From assembly GCF_031127835.1 (NCBI RefSeq), contig NZ_JARXHX010000022.1, positions 1 to 64,000 of the forward strand: a DNA stretch of 64,000 bases, read 5' to 3'. Source of the DNA: Pelagicoccus sp. SDUM812002. GTDB taxonomy: Bacteria > Verrucomicrobiota > Verrucomicrobiia > Opitutales > Opitutaceae. Numbering within the stretch: position 1 is the stretch's first letter; every line of letters begins with the position of its first letter. Positions 1 to 9,255 of the stretch are shown one piece after another. Position numbers and translations under genes: made by a program. The notes beneath the pieces are model-generated. The model searched no databases. It saw only the letters and a program-made list of their open reading frames with translations, and had not been told where the DNA came from.

Positions 1-288
1 TTTTCTGATGTCCTCGGGAAGCCGTTTCAGTTGGAGCAGTTGGGAGACCCGGGTGCGGCAGATTCCTTCCTCTTTCGCGATGTCGGATTGTGTCAGGGTT
101 GGGTCGATTCGCAGACGCTCGGCCCATTTTTCGGCACGTCTCAGCGCTCTTAGGAGGGCCAGGTGTTTCTTGCTTTTGGGGACGCTAAGTAGCTGACCCG
201 TAGTGGCTAAGAAGGATTTCGTGCAGTCGATCGGTACATGGATGATTGTGCTGAAAAAGTTCGAATTTCCGATTCTTCGGGACGCCAA
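1..288 (-). CDS. Helix-turn-helix protein fragment, cut by left edge
   Basis: Reading leftward, the frame is open from about 387 to the window edge and encodes a basic protein with RAEKWAERLR followed by an HTH-like stretch, DIAKEEGICRTRVSQLLQLK, then LPEDIRK. This pattern (basic helix, 'A..EG..R.RVSQLL.L..LP') is what I know from small DNA-binding proteins encoded beside large serine recombinases and from ParB-type HTH segments. There is no ATG or GTG in frame. The start given is a TTG at 288 without a ribosome-binding site, so the true start is uncertain and the piece may be a decayed remnant. Any recombinase partner would lie beyond the left edge. The coding frame and HTH are seen; the recombinase link is inference. 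Confidence 0.5.
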   Translation of the reverse strand, partial: MASRRIGNSNFFSTIIHVPIDCTKSFLATTGQLLSVPKSKKHLALLRALRRAEKWAERLRIDPTLTQSDIAKEEGICRTRVSQLLQLKRLPEDIRK

Positions 289-595
289 ATCCGCAGGGTT
301 TGGAGGAGCGTGAAGGGTGAGAACCGGCCGTGAGGTTTGACGAAGCGAGTCTTTGTTCGTCCCGTCGGTGGGTGCCGCACAGATGGATTACCCAATTTGG
401 TGCCTTATGGCTGCTGCTTGAAATAGACCGGCGTGAGTGGTCGCAGTTGAGCGAGAGCTTGCTGATCGGCGAAATCGCCCGCAGGCGGGTTACACCCCAT
501 GGATCGGAGTATGAAATAAGTGTATGTTGCAGTGTCGCGCTCCAAGGTACCTTTTCGAAAAACCGGTCCTTGGAGTCTCGCGGACTCTATTTGAT
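289..595. other. Intergenic region without recognisable gene
   Basis: About 300 bases between the HTH fragment and the omega-like gene. Open frames exist on both strands, including an 89-codon one on the + strand and a 62-codon one on the - strand. Their translations show no domain, signal peptide or compositional hallmark of a real protein. No terminator, tRNA or repeat was seen. Confidence 0.4.
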
Positions 596-808
596 ATGAA
601 AGATGACTTAATCAAGGCCGCACGGATCATCGTCAGGGATCCTTATATTTTGGTAAATGTAGTATCGCGTCGCGTGAAGCAATTGCGGCACGGCAGCAAA
701 CCATTGATTGAGTCTTTGGAGAAGCTCGCTCTGGAGGATGTCGCCCTTCGGGAAATCATCGAAGGAAAGATTAGCTACGAGCTTAGTTCCAGCAAGGAAC
801 CGTATTGA
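596..808 (+). CDS. RNA polymerase omega subunit-like protein
   Basis: A 70-aa protein with the hallmark order of RpoZ: a short N-terminal helix, then LVNVVSRRVKQLRHGSKPL (matching the 'vl.AarRArqL..G..p' core of omega) and a closing helix VALREIIEGKISYE (matching 'iAl.EI..gki'). Omega helps assemble and stabilise RNA polymerase by clasping the beta-prime C-terminus. The ATG at 596 was chosen because residues encoded upstream do not belong to the family; no clear Shine-Dalgarno is present. The protein is as short as other verrucomicrobial omegas. It could be the sole rpoZ or an extra paralogue; the window cannot tell. It sits 123 bp before the orphan groEL, and the two may be co-transcribed. 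Confidence 0.7.
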   Translation: MKDDLIKAARIIVRDPYILVNVVSRRVKQLRHGSKPLIESLEKLALEDVALREIIEGKISYELSSSKEPY

Positions 809-931
809 GGAGTCTGGGGGATAAGCGACTCGGATTTCTGAGTTTTTAATAGAGCTGACCGCTTGGATGGTCAGGAGGGGATCGATCGTAAAGGCCGACC
901 CCCGAATAGCATTTAGGAGACATTTAAGATT

Positions 932-2554
932 ATGGCATCGAAACAACTTATGTTCGACGAGGCAGCTCGTCGCAAAATACTACGCGGCGTTGAGCTGCTG
1001 ACTCGCTCGGTAAAGGTTACCCTAGGTCCGAAAGGGCGTAGCGTGGTGATCGATCGTTCTTTCGGAACGCCCATTGTGACTAAGGACGGTGTCACAGTGG
1101 CGAAGGAGATTACGCTTTCCGATCCCTACGAAAATATGGGCGCTCAGATGGTCAAGGAAGCCGCATCCCATACAGCCGATCTGGCTGGTGACGGCACTAC
1201 GACCGCAACGGTGCTGGCCGAATCGATTTACCGTGAAGGCATCAAGAACATCGCGGCCGGGGCGAATCCGATCTTTCTCAAGCGCGGTATCGACCGGGCG
1301 GTGGAAGCTGCCGTTCTTGAGCTTGCTCGAATCTCGAAGCCTGTGAGTACTGGGGAAGAGATTCGGCAGGTCGCTACCGTTTCCGCAAATTGGGAAAACG
1401 GGATCGGAGAGATTATCGCGGATGCTATGGACCAAGTCGGTAAGGACGGCAGCATCACGATCGAAGAAGGTAAATCGGTCGAGACCACCCTCGAAGTGGT
1501 AGAGGGGATGCAGTTTGATCGAGGCTATCTGTCTTCCTACTTCGTGACGAATAATGAAGCGATGGATACGGAACTGGAAGACGTCTATGTGTTGATTCAC
1601 GAAAAGAAGGTGTCGCGCCTGCAAGATATACTGCCGCTGCTGCAATCGATATCGGAGTCGGGCAAACCGCTTTTGGTGATCGCGGAAGATGTCACCGGGG
1701 AGGCATTGGCGACTCTGGTGGTGAACCGCTTACGCGGCAGCTTGAAAACCTGCGCTGTCAGAGCCCCCGGCTACGGAGATCGAAGAAAGGAATTCCTGCA
1801 GGATATCGCCACCTTGACCGGAGGTCGTTTTATATCGGAGGACCTCGGGCTGTCTTTGGAAAAATTAACCCTAGAAGATTTGGGCCGGGCGAAGCGGATT
1901 CGGGTCGATAAGGATTCCACTATTATCTACTCGGGCGGTGAGCATGCGGTGGCGGTCGAAGCGCGGATCAAGCAGATCCGTCGGCAGATCGAGGAGACCC
2001 ATTCCGATTACGATCGGGAGAAGCTGCAGGAGCGTTTGGCCAAGTTGGCTGGTGGGGTGGCAGTCGTCCATGTCGGAGCGGCTACTGAGTTTGAGATGAA
2101 GGAAAAGAAGGCGCGGGTGGAGGATGCCTTGCATGCGACGCGCGCAGCGGTGGAGGAAGGGATCGTGCCTGGCGGCGGAGTGGCTCTGATTCGTTGTCGC
2201 GCGGCGGTGGAGGCTCTCGCCTTTTCGGGTGACGAGCAGCTCGGAATCGAAATTGTGCTCCGTTCGCTATCTTCTCCCATTCAAGCGTTGTGCGACAATG
2301 CGGGCGTAGAAGGAGCTGTCGTAGCTGCGGAGGTTGCGCGGACTGTAGGGAATATTGGATACAATGTAGCAACGGGTGTCTACGAGGACCTATTGATTAG
2401 CGGGGTGGTTGATCCTACTAAAGTGACGCGAGTAGCGTTGCAGAATGCGGCTTCGATTGCTGGGCTTTTACTCACCACCGAATGCATGATCGTGGACTTC
2501 GAGGAAACGGAACGTGCCGCCAAGCGACACGTATCTGCAGGGGCCTTGAGCTGA
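932..2554 (+). CDS. groEL: Chaperonin GroEL (Hsp60) paralogue
   Basis: A 540-aa type I chaperonin that would form the double-ring folding chamber driven by ATP. Family signatures are all present: [17 protein letters not shown] near the N-terminus, [12 protein letters not shown], the ATP-site motif [12 protein letters not shown] (about residues 85-96), the apical segment with [14 protein letters not shown], and the equatorial GGGVALIR. Sequence AGGAGA lies 11 bp upstream of the ATG, an unusually good ribosome site for this window. Two oddities: no groES is adjacent, and the C-terminus ends [14 protein letters not shown] instead of the usual Gly-Gly-Met tail that lines the folding cage. This suggests a secondary GroEL copy, with the main groESL operon elsewhere. 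Family assignment is certain; the specialised role is inference. Confidence 0.95.
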   Translation: MASKQLMFDEAARRKILRGVELLTRSVKVTLGPKGRSVVIDRSFGTPIVTKDGVTVAKEITLSDPYENMGAQMVKEAASHTADLAGDGTTTATVLAESIYREGIKNIAAGANPIFLKRGIDRAVEAAVLELARISKPVSTGEEIRQVATVSANWENGIGEIIADAMDQVGKDGSITIEEGKSVETTLEVVEGMQFDRGYLSSYFVTNNEAMDTELEDVYVLIHEKKVSRLQDILPLLQSISESGKPLLVIAEDVTGEALATLVVNRLRGSLKTCAVRAPGYGDRRKEFLQDIATLTGGRFISEDLGLSLEKLTLEDLGRAKRIRVDKDSTIIYSGGEHAVAVEARIKQIRRQIEETHSDYDREKLQERLAKLAGGVAVVHVGAATEFEMKEKKARVEDALHATRAAVEEGIVPGGGVALIRCRAAVEALAFSGDEQLGIEIVLRSLSSPIQALCDNAGVEGAVVAAEVARTVGNIGYNVATGVYEDLLISGVVDPTKVTRVALQNAASIAGLLLTTECMIVDFEETERAAKRHVSAGALS

Positions 2555-2565
2555 GAACAGTATTT

Positions 2566-2805
2566 ATGAAACAGAAGACCTCATCAGCCCAAGGCGGGGA
2601 AACGGACGACGTTAGTCGCTCTAGAGTGAACGAACGTGCGCATGAACTCGCTTGTCTGTCGGGGCGCAAGCCAAGTTGCGTCACTCAGACAGACTACGAG
2701 CAGGCGAAGCGTGATGTGACGGGCGAGTCCGGCCTCGACAGGCAGAACGCGGCCTTGGACGGTACCATAAAACTCTCAAAAAAGGCGAGCCGGGCCGGAG
2801 TTTGA
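2566..2805 (+). CDS. Small hypothetical protein, weakly DUF2934-like
   Basis: A 79-aa, charged, soluble protein starting 11 bp after the groEL stop, so probably translated from the same mRNA. The middle part RVNERAHELACLSGRKPS followed by DYEQAKRDVTGES loosely resembles DUF2934, small proteins built on 'R...RAyelw...G.p..d...W..Ae', but the conserved tryptophans are missing. No signal peptide or membrane segment is seen. The position right behind groEL is the main support that it is expressed. It could be a chance frame; the function is unknown. Confidence 0.45.
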   Translation: MKQKTSSAQGGETDDVSRSRVNERAHELACLSGRKPSCVTQTDYEQAKRDVTGESGLDRQNAALDGTIKLSKKASRAGV

Positions 2806-2904
2806 CACGGAGCAATATTAGATAGCTCTTTCACGTTATCGCTAGTCGCTCTCCTGTTTGACGCGGGCGTTATCGGAGACGTGGAACTCGAATTCGTCCT
2901 CTAA

Positions 2905-3582
2905 CTAGCGGATGGTTCCTTGTATTCTGTTTTCGATTACGCCGTTAGCGATGGCGTAGCGCGTGAGTCCGGCGGTGTCGTGGATGTCGAGCTTGTCCAT
3001 CAGCTTTTGTCGGTGCTTTTCTACGGTCTTAATGCTGATGCCGAGTACGGCGGCTACCTGCTTGTTGGCTGCTCCTTCGGCGACGAGCTGGAGCACTTCC
3101 GCTTCGCGGGCGGTGAGGGAACGGTTGGCCATCCGGGCAGGAATCCCGTCCTCTCTGGCCTTGCGGTCGGCCTTGTTAAGGCGCTGCAGGATAGCTGGGC
3201 TGAAGTAGGAACGTCCCGCTGCGATCTCCTTGATGGCGCGGATCAGGACTTCGCCGGAGCTCTGCTTGATGAGAAACCCGACTGCACCCATCTCGTTCAT
3301 GTGGGCGACGTATTCATCGTCACCATGCGCGGAAAGCACCAGGATCCTAGCTGAGGGTTTGGCCGAGAGAATTTGACGCGTTGCTTCGAAGCCGTTGAGC
3401 CCAGGCATGGCGATGTCCATAACGATGACGTCGGGGTCCAGTTGTTTAGCTAGGGCGACTGCGCTTTTTCCATCCGCAGCTTCTCCGACTACCTCGAAGC
3501 TTTCGTCGAGATCGAGCAGGTTGCGGAGGCCTTCTCTTACAATGACGTGGTCCTCTGCGAGTAGAACGCGAGTGCGTTTCAT
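2905..3582 (-). CDS. NarL/FixJ-family response regulator
   Basis: A 225-aa transcription factor with an N-terminal receiver (residues 1-120; acidic pocket E10/D11, phospho-acceptor D56 in VIVMDIAMPG, conserved K near 105 in FLIKQ) and a C-terminal LuxR-type HTH (LTAREAEVLQLVAEGAANKQVAAVLGIS.. up to HRQKLMDKL). Phosphorylation by the partner kinase should promote dimerisation and binding to inverted-repeat operators. Its ATG overlaps the stop of the upstream histidine kinase by 4 bp, the classic coupling of a cognate pair. It is convergent with the groEL cluster and lies on the far side of the kinase from the first TonB receptor. Confidence 0.93.
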   Translation of the reverse strand: MKRTRVLLAEDHVIVREGLRNLLDLDESFEVVGEAADGKSAVALAKQLDPDVIVMDIAMPGLNGFEATRQILSAKPSARILVLSAHGDDEYVAHMNEMGAVGFLIKQSSGEVLIRAIKEIAAGRSYFSPAILQRLNKADRKAREDGIPARMANRSLTAREAEVLQLVAEGAANKQVAAVLGISIKTVEKHRQKLMDKLDIHDTAGLTRYAIANGVIENRIQGTIR

Positions 3583-4679
3583 TGGGGTTGTCTTTCGTCT
3601 TGGAGGGCCAGAGGAATTTCGGCGACGATGGCGGTGCCTTCTCCGGGGCTGGACTGAATAGTGAAGGATCCGCCCAGCATCTCCACTCGCTCTCGCATTC
3701 CGAGCAGGCCGAGTCGATTATTCGTAATGGAATCGCGGATACGACTGACGTTGAATGACTTACCGTCGTCGGAGATGACAAGGTGGACTTTGCCGTCGGC
3801 CTTGCGGATTTGGACGATGGCGTTTTTCGCATTCGCGTGGCGCACGACATTGGTTAGAGCCTCTTGCGACACGCGGAAAAGCACGGTGCGGCTGCGGTTG
3901 TCGAGGGTTTCGACGTTCGGGGAGGCTTCAAGTTTGATGTTCAGGACTTCCGTTTCGGCGAAGTCTTTTATCAATGTGCGCAGGGAGGGAAGGAGGCCGA
4001 GATCGTCCAGCATGGCGGGCCGCAGTTTGCGTGCGTAGCTGTGAACGAGTTTGACGGATTGCTCCACGAGAATCTGGGTCTTGGTGATGTGCGTCTCGAG
4101 GTTTTCCTGATCGACGCTGGAGGCTTTTTTGAGGGCGGAGAGCCGGACGTTGATTCCAGCGAGAATCTGAGCGACCTGATCGTGGAGCTCGCGGCTGATT
4201 TCCTTCCGCTCCGCTTCTTGGGCGAGTAGGAATTGATGGGTGATAAGCCTTGCCCGTTCCTGGTCTCTTTCGGCTTTTTCAAGCAAATTTTGATAGCGGA
4301 CGGTTTCGCTTTTCGATTGGCTTTGAGCTCCTCGCAATTCGGAACGAAGCAACTTGATCTCTTGGCGGGTCGCCTTATCCAGCGAGGCTAGAACGGTGGA
4401 GAGGAAACGGTTCGCTCGCTTAAGCCCGCGAGCTGCATTGCCATGCTGCTCGGAGGATCCGGAGGATCGGGGCAGAACAAGCGAATGCTTCTCTAGCTCG
4501 GAAAAATGCAGGGAAACCAGTTTGTGACCTGGCAGTCTCTCTTCCGCGGCCCGAATGCCGAGAGCTTTGGCGGATTGGGTCAAGGTTTTGATTGATCGCG
4601 AGGCGCAAAGGCACTCGTTCAGTCCGCTCCGGTAGTCGCGTACGAAGGATTCGTCGATGATTTCTGCTTTCCCTTTCAT
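3579..4679 (-). CDS. Soluble NarX/NreB-type sensor histidine kinase
   Basis: A 366-aa kinase without signal peptide or transmembrane helix, so cytoplasmic. Residues 1-110 form an unrecognised N-terminal region. A coiled coil (about 105-150) follows, then a HisKA_3 dimerisation domain with the phospho-acceptor H166 in EISRELHDQVAQ. The ATPase domain has RVSQEALTNVVRHANAKNA (N box), SDDGKSFN (degenerate D.G, Ser-Asp-Asp-Gly-Lys) and LGLLGMRERVEMLGGSF (G box). This architecture transfers phosphate to NarL-type regulators, here encoded immediately downstream with a 4-bp overlap. What it senses is unclear; with no periplasmic part, the signal is probably cytoplasmic. Confidence 0.92.
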   Translation of the reverse strand: MKGKAEIIDESFVRDYRSGLNECLCASRSIKTLTQSAKALGIRAAEERLPGHKLVSLHFSELEKHSLVLPRSSGSSEQHGNAARGLKRANRFLSTVLASLDKATRQEIKLLRSELRGAQSQSKSETVRYQNLLEKAERDQERARLITHQFLLAQEAERKEISRELHDQVAQILAGINVRLSALKKASSVDQENLETHITKTQILVEQSVKLVHSYARKLRPAMLDDLGLLPSLRTLIKDFAETEVLNIKLEASPNVETLDNRSRTVLFRVSQEALTNVVRHANAKNAIVQIRKADGKVHLVISDDGKSFNVSRIRDSITNNRLGLLGMRERVEMLGGSFTIQSSPGEGTAIVAEIPLALQDERQPQ

Positions 4680-5024
4680 CTAGCGTAGACTGCAAGGCAG
4701 GTAAGGTATTGGAGGGTTTCGGTGGGCGTTGCGGACATGCACTCTTCTCTAATAGTGCGATGCCCACAGCTTAGCGAGCTTTTGGCGCTGGGGTGTAGAC
4801 CCACCAATTACGTGGCCTTGCGCTCAGAATATACGGACCAATAGCCTCCAGGCAGGCGGATGCTAATTTGGAAAACCAGCGCGAATTCTCGGCTTAAAGG
4901 CCCCGCGGACATAAGACGGATCGTGCGCAGTAACGGTCGAATCTATTAACGTAAAAACGCACAAACCGATTTGCTGTTTTTAAAATGTGGAATCGGCATT
5001 TTGTGGTGTGATTGTGAATACAAT

Positions 5025-5052
5025 TTGTGGTTCGCGCTGTCGATTTTATAAA
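5025..5052 (+). promoter_or_regulatory. Candidate sigma-70-like promoter for TonB receptor
   Basis: TTGTGG at 5025-5030 and TATAAA at 5047-5052 are separated by 16 bp, in the most AT-rich part of the intergenic region and oriented toward the receptor gene. The match to -35/-10 consensus is fair only, and Verrucomicrobiota promoters are poorly characterised. If right, the operator at 5154 lies about 100 bp downstream of the start site, which would favour repression or a different promoter nearer the operator. Confidence 0.2.
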
Positions 5053-5153
5053 CTTAGGGATAACACTTAAGAGTGCTTCTGCCAGAAGATCGCAGCCGTT
5101 AGAGAAGGGCGATATTAATGGAATTGATGGATATCGAGTTCACCCCTGATACT

Positions 5154-5171
5154 TTCCCCCGATTGGGGGAT
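5154..5171. promoter_or_regulatory. Putative operator, copy A (TTCCCC-N6-GGGGAT)
   Basis: The sequence TTCCCCCGATTGGGGGAT is an inverted repeat with arms TCCCC/GGGGA around a CGATTG centre. Similar 18-bp sites occur at 12332, 23233 and 31306, each in an intergenic region in front of a gene of the carbohydrate locus. Dyads with six to eight central bases are typical of NarL/LuxR-type regulator sites, and three such regulators are encoded nearby. This copy is 255 bp before the TonB receptor ATG. Recurrence is seen; the binding protein is inference. Confidence 0.5.
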
Positions 5172-5425
5172 TGTTGCGAATGGTATATTTGAGTATGTTT
5201 GGCGGTGCCTACCAGAAGGTTGTGGGGACGTCTGTACAGCGTCCCATTTCGGCCTTCTTTTTGTATACTCCAAGACTCCGAGAGATCCCCCTCTGTCATG
5301 CGGACGAACTATATTCCCTGTCTGGGGAGTCGTTATAGTCGATTTCCATTGGGCGCCCTCGAAGTGTTTCTCTGTAAAGCTAACCCTACCCAACGAGATC
5401 CCAGAATCTCTTTTGAACTTAAGCT

Positions 5426-8400
5426 ATGAATAGATACCCTACCCTAATCCCGTCTGCGCGTCAGGCGTCGTGGTCGAAGCTCTTTTCGATCACTTGTATG
5501 GCTACGCTGTCTTCGATTCCGCTCGCGGCTCAGGAGGCTGACCAGGAAGACGAAGATGTCTTTATACTCTCTCCTTTTGAAATTAGTGGTGAGGAAAACG
5601 AGGGGTACCGAGCGACTTCTTCGCTGGCTGGCTCTCGTTTGAAAACGCAACTCAAGGATGTTGCTTCGGCGATCTCGGTCGTCACCGAAGAGTTTTTGGA
5701 GGACACGGCGTCGACCGATCTTCAGGACATACTTGTATATACCACCAATTCCGAAGTGGGTGGCATCGGCGGCAACTTTTACGGTACCAACGCTGACGAT
5801 GGCGGATACCGTAATGAGATGCTTGTCAATCCCCAACGCGGTACTCGTTTGCGGGGCCTTAATCAGGCTGACATCACGCGCAATTACTTCACGTCGAACA
5901 TTCCAACCAATTCATATAATACCTCGCGTGTAGATATCCAGCGCGGATCGAACTCGATTCTATACGGACTCGGCAGCCCGGCAGGGATTATCAACGGAGC
6001 TCTGAAGGATCCGTATATGAACGAAGCCGGCGGCGCGTTAGAGATCGGATTCGATAGCTATGGATCGCATCGGCAAGTGCTCGACGTGAGCCAGCCGCTT
6101 GTTGAAGACATTCTGGCAGTTCGTTTCATTGCCATGAACGACGAGTCCAAGTTCCGTCAGGATCACACCTTCAATGAAGATCGTCGTTATTATGGTGCCC
6201 TGCGTTGGCAGCCAAAGATGGCGGACGGGATCTTTACGCAGTTCGATGTGAGAGCAGAGTTTGGAGAAATCGACGCCAACCGCCCTGTTTCTACAACGGC
6301 AGCCGACTATGCGTCGAACTGGTGGAGAGCTGAGCAGCTCTTGACGCACACACCGATCGGAGGCAATGGGGTTCCACAAGTCCCGACGGGCGACCCCGCG
6401 GACCCGTATGCCCGGCGCGACGACCTAACGACCTTTTTCACGGGAGCCCCTGCGGGTTCCTGGTGGAATGGCTGGCCAGCTACGATCTACCAAGATCCTA
6501 ATTCAAGTGCGGTGGGTAACGGCCAGTTGGATGCTTACCGCCAACGCGATGGCAGTCCTTGGGGAGGCATGAGTGGGGTCGCGGCTAGAAACTGGTCCAC
6601 GGACAAAGACCAAGTGTCCTACTACGCCAACAACCCAGCTATTTCGTCCCTAATCAACCAGTACGAAAGTGAAACCGGTCAATCTTTCGAGGGGTTCGGC
6701 TCTCTGTGGCCGACTCAGGGCATTTTGTCCGGACCGTTGGCGATGATTGACCAGAGCATTCAAGGCCCGAATAAAAGCGAGTACAACGACTTCGATTCCC
6801 TCGAGCTCGGGTTTTCCCAGACCTATCTAGACGGGGACCTTGGTTTCAATGTGGGATACTACGACGAGACCTACGAGAGCGGACGCACCAACTATATCGA
6901 TACGAATTCGGTGACCATCGATGTGAATGCCAACCTCCGTGCTGGGTACAATAATCCAGATGCCGGCCGCCCATTCGTTTTGGGTGGCAACAGCGCGAAC
7001 GACTCCAAGGACACCGTCAGTTCCTTCCGTACGACGGCTTTCTATCGTTTCCGACCTGAGGAAGCCTTCAACAACGATTTCATCGGTAAGCTCTTCGGCG
7101 AGCAGACCTTTACTGCTGTCTATACAGACGAAGAGAAATCTAACTTTGGAGCTAATTTTAATACACACGTTTGGGATGCTGAAACTTTTAACCAGCGCTA
7201 TAACAACAGCTTGAGTTACGGAGGTACGTGGAGTGCCCGCTATATCGGGGACGACCTTAGCGGTTATTCGTCGATGGACGCAGTTCCTTATTCGGCGATC
7301 CAAGGGCTCAATGCGGTCCAGACCCCGGGATCTAGCAATAACGTGCTAACCTTTGACTATGCAGCATCTCCTCCAGAGAACAGGGCATGGGTTACCGGTA
7401 CGTCGCAGATCCTCTCCTACCAGGATAACAAAACGCCCCTCTACAATGGAGCGTGGCAAGGCTATGATACCACAGAGTCGCTCGCATTCGTGTGGCAAGG
7501 TCGTTTGCTCAACGATGCGATCATCCCGCTTTTTGGGTGGCGCGAAGACGAGTACCAGCGTTTCGACAAGGCTGGACCTCCTCGAGACGAAACCTACAAC
7601 TACGTGCTACCGTTTGCGTCCGACTGGACCTACGAAGGGACGGATCCTATCTACGCTAAGGCATCACGCGAAAGTTGGGGCGTGGTCGTGCATATTAACC
7701 AGTTGCTCGACTTGTTCGGCTCTGACCTGCCAAAGGGCACCGAGCTCAGCGTGTTCTATAATGACTCCAGCAGCTTCCGTCCAGCAGACGTGGGGATCGA
7801 CAACTACGGCAACGACTTAGCCTCGCCTTCCGGTACGACTGAAGACTACGGCTTCCGCTTGTCGCTCTTCGAAAACAAGATCGAACTCCGCACCACTTGG
7901 TACGAGACCACCCAGCAGAACACCACTCTCAGCGATCCCGGCATGATCGGCTGGGCTGCGGGGGGCATTATTCGACATGTCGACGGTCTCGCAATGGAGA
8001 CATGGGGCTCGTCCGTCGGGCGCAATCACCAACCCGTCCCCGAGTGGCTCGTCAATAAGTGGTTCTTTGGAGAAGGACAATACGACTCTGACGTGATGAA
8101 CCAGCCGATTCCAGCCGACTGGGAGGCCCAGCTGGGGACCCTCGTCAATCAGCCACTTCGTATCCGCCAAGGTGCGGTGCCAGGCTCTGCGAACTATGTT
8201 GCCCAAGGCGATATCAATCCTGATTCGGGTTTGCCGTACCTCGGCCCGCTGCTCACCGATGACGAAAAGGCGTACCGCCAGGCTTGGTTTGACGCTCGCA
8301 CTGATGCGGAGTGGTTCCGCCCGCTCGATCCAGAGTGGGTCGCCTTCAAGAACTTCCGTAAGATCGACGACGATTACTACCTTTGGGAATCAGCCGCTCC

Positions 8401-9154
8401 GGGTGGTCAAAAGTTGACCAACGACTTGGTTTCCAAAGGCATAGAGTTCGAGATCACCGCCAACCCGACAGATCGCTGGCGGATTACCATGAACGCGTCG
8501 AAGAATGAAGCGACCCGCACCAACATCCTGCCAGACTGGCCTGAGTTTGTGGAAACGATGGCACCCATCTGGTTCGACGGATTCAACAACACGCAAGATG
8601 AGGTTGATGGGTTGAACTACTGGACCATCGACGGTTACGCCGACGTTCGGCACTGGTATGGTGAAGAAGGTTACTCCAGCTACGGCGAGACCACGGGCGG
8701 CCGAATCATGAATGCTGTCTACGCCCCCTACCACAACTTCATCGCAGGTGAAGGGCAGGGCGTGAACGAGCTACGCAAGTGGCGTTTCAATTTCATCACT
8801 AACTACCAGTTCGCCGATGACGGTCTCTTCAAGGGCTTTAACGTGGGTGGCGCTGTTCGCTGGCAAGACAAGTCTGCTGTCGGCTACTATCCTGAATATA
8901 ACGAGGCGGCTGGAATTTGGGTGACCGACGTCGACCGTCCTATCTACGGACCAGCGGAGGAGAACTTTGACGCATGGGTCGGTTACCAACGCCCGATCAA
9001 CGACAAGATCGACTACCGCGTCCAGCTCAACGTGCGTAATCTCTTCGCGGACGACGAGTTGATTCCGATTCTCGCGAATCCAGACGGAACGATCGCCCAG
9101 GCGCGTATCCCCGCGAAGACTACATGGACGCTCTCGAATACGTTTAGTTTCTAG
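5426..9154 (+). CDS. TonB-dependent outer-membrane receptor (SusC-like size)
   Basis: A 1242-aa outer-membrane transporter, expected to import a glycan-derived oligosaccharide or metal complex with energy from TonB-ExbBD. It has a signal peptide ending LSSIPLAAQEA, then an acidic linker and VFILSPFEISGEE, the TonB-box-like N-terminus typical of Opitutae receptors. The plug domain follows (SLAGSRLKTQLKDVASAISV, VTEEFLED, and VDIQRGSNSILYGLGSPAG near residue 170). The long remainder is an aromatic, beta-strand-rich barrel ending in LSNTFSF with the terminal Phe required for barrel assembly. No SusD-like lipoprotein follows, as is normal in this phylum. It is monocistronic: a strong terminator lies 38 bp downstream. 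Sugar specificity is inferred from neighbours only. Confidence 0.95.
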   Translation: MNRYPTLIPSARQASWSKLFSITCMATLSSIPLAAQEADQEDEDVFILSPFEISGEENEGYRATSSLAGSRLKTQLKDVASAISVVTEEFLEDTASTDLQDILVYTTNSEVGGIGGNFYGTNADDGGYRNEMLVNPQRGTRLRGLNQADITRNYFTSNIPTNSYNTSRVDIQRGSNSILYGLGSPAGIINGALKDPYMNEAGGALEIGFDSYGSHRQVLDVSQPLVEDILAVRFIAMNDESKFRQDHTFNEDRRYYGALRWQPKMADGIFTQFDVRAEFGEIDANRPVSTTAADYASNWWRAEQLLTHTPIGGNGVPQVPTGDPADPYARRDDLTTFFTGAPAGSWWNGWPATIYQDPNSSAVGNGQLDAYRQRDGSPWGGMSGVAARNWSTDKDQVSYYANNPAISSLINQYESETGQSFEGFGSLWPTQGILSGPLAMIDQSIQGPNKSEYNDFDSLELGFSQTYLDGDLGFNVGYYDETYESGRTNYIDTNSVTIDVNANLRAGYNNPDAGRPFVLGGNSANDSKDTVSSFRTTAFYRFRPEEAFNNDFIGKLFGEQTFTAVYTDEEKSNFGANFNTHVWDAETFNQRYNNSLSYGGTWSARYIGDDLSGYSSMDAVPYSAIQGLNAVQTPGSSNNVLTFDYAASPPENRAWVTGTSQILSYQDNKTPLYNGAWQGYDTTESLAFVWQGRLLNDAIIPLFGWREDEYQRFDKAGPPRDETYNYVLPFASDWTYEGTDPIYAKASRESWGVVVHINQLLDLFGSDLPKGTELSVFYNDSSSFRPADVGIDNYGNDLASPSGTTEDYGFRLSLFENKIELRTTWYETTQQNTTLSDPGMIGWAAGGIIRHVDGLAMETWGSSVGRNHQPVPEWLVNKWFFGEGQYDSDVMNQPIPADWEAQLGTLVNQPLRIRQGAVPGSANYVAQGDINPDSGLPYLGPLLTDDEKAYRQAWFDARTDAEWFRPLDPEWVAFKNFRKIDDDYYLWESAAPGGQKLTNDLVSKGIEFEITANPTDRWRITMNASKNEATRTNILPDWPEFVETMAPIWFDGFNNTQDEVDGLNYWTIDGYADVRHWYGEEGYSSYGETTGGRIMNAVYAPYHNFIAGEGQGVNELRKWRFNFITNYQFADDGLFKGFNVGGAVRWQDKSAVGYYPEYNEAAGIWVTDVDRPIYGPAEENFDAWVGYQRPINDKIDYRVQLNVRNLFADDELIPILANPDGTIAQARIPAKTTWTLSNTFSF

Positions 9155-9192
9155 TTGTCACCCCTCGCAATCTATTTGCGGATAGCTTCTAG

Positions 9193-9220
9193 GCCTCCCC
9201 TCTGGGGAGGCTTTTTTTTT
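9193..9220 (+). terminator. Rho-independent terminator of TonB receptor gene
   Basis: Perfect 8-bp stem GCCTCCCC / GGGGAGGC (9193-9200 and 9204-9211) with a 3-base loop, followed by nine T at 9212-9220. Located 38 bp after the receptor stop codon and correctly oriented. Confidence 0.93.
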
Positions 9221-9255
9221 GGCCATGACCCTTCGGAAAAGTCTGCTCCTGCATG

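Larger units (their letters stand above)
4680..5425. other. Long divergent intergenic region, kinase / TonB receptor
   Basis: About 745 bp separates the divergent kinase gene (4679) and the first TonB receptor gene (5426). I see no protein gene: the open frames of 60-90 codons near 5100-5430 on both strands have no recognisable features. The stretch contains an AT-rich portion around 4960-5070 suited to a promoter, and the near-perfect TCCCC..GGGGA palindrome at 5154-5171. The remaining 250 bp up to the receptor ATG would be a long leader if transcription starts near 5060. Confidence 0.5.

Noticed and set aside
330-599. 89-codon + frame before the omega-like gene
   Set aside because: No recognisable motif or ribosome site; overlaps the likely promoter region.
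2806-2904. Possible terminator between the groEL cluster and the converging regulator
   Set aside because: Small GC-rich palindromes exist but none is followed by a T-run in either direction.
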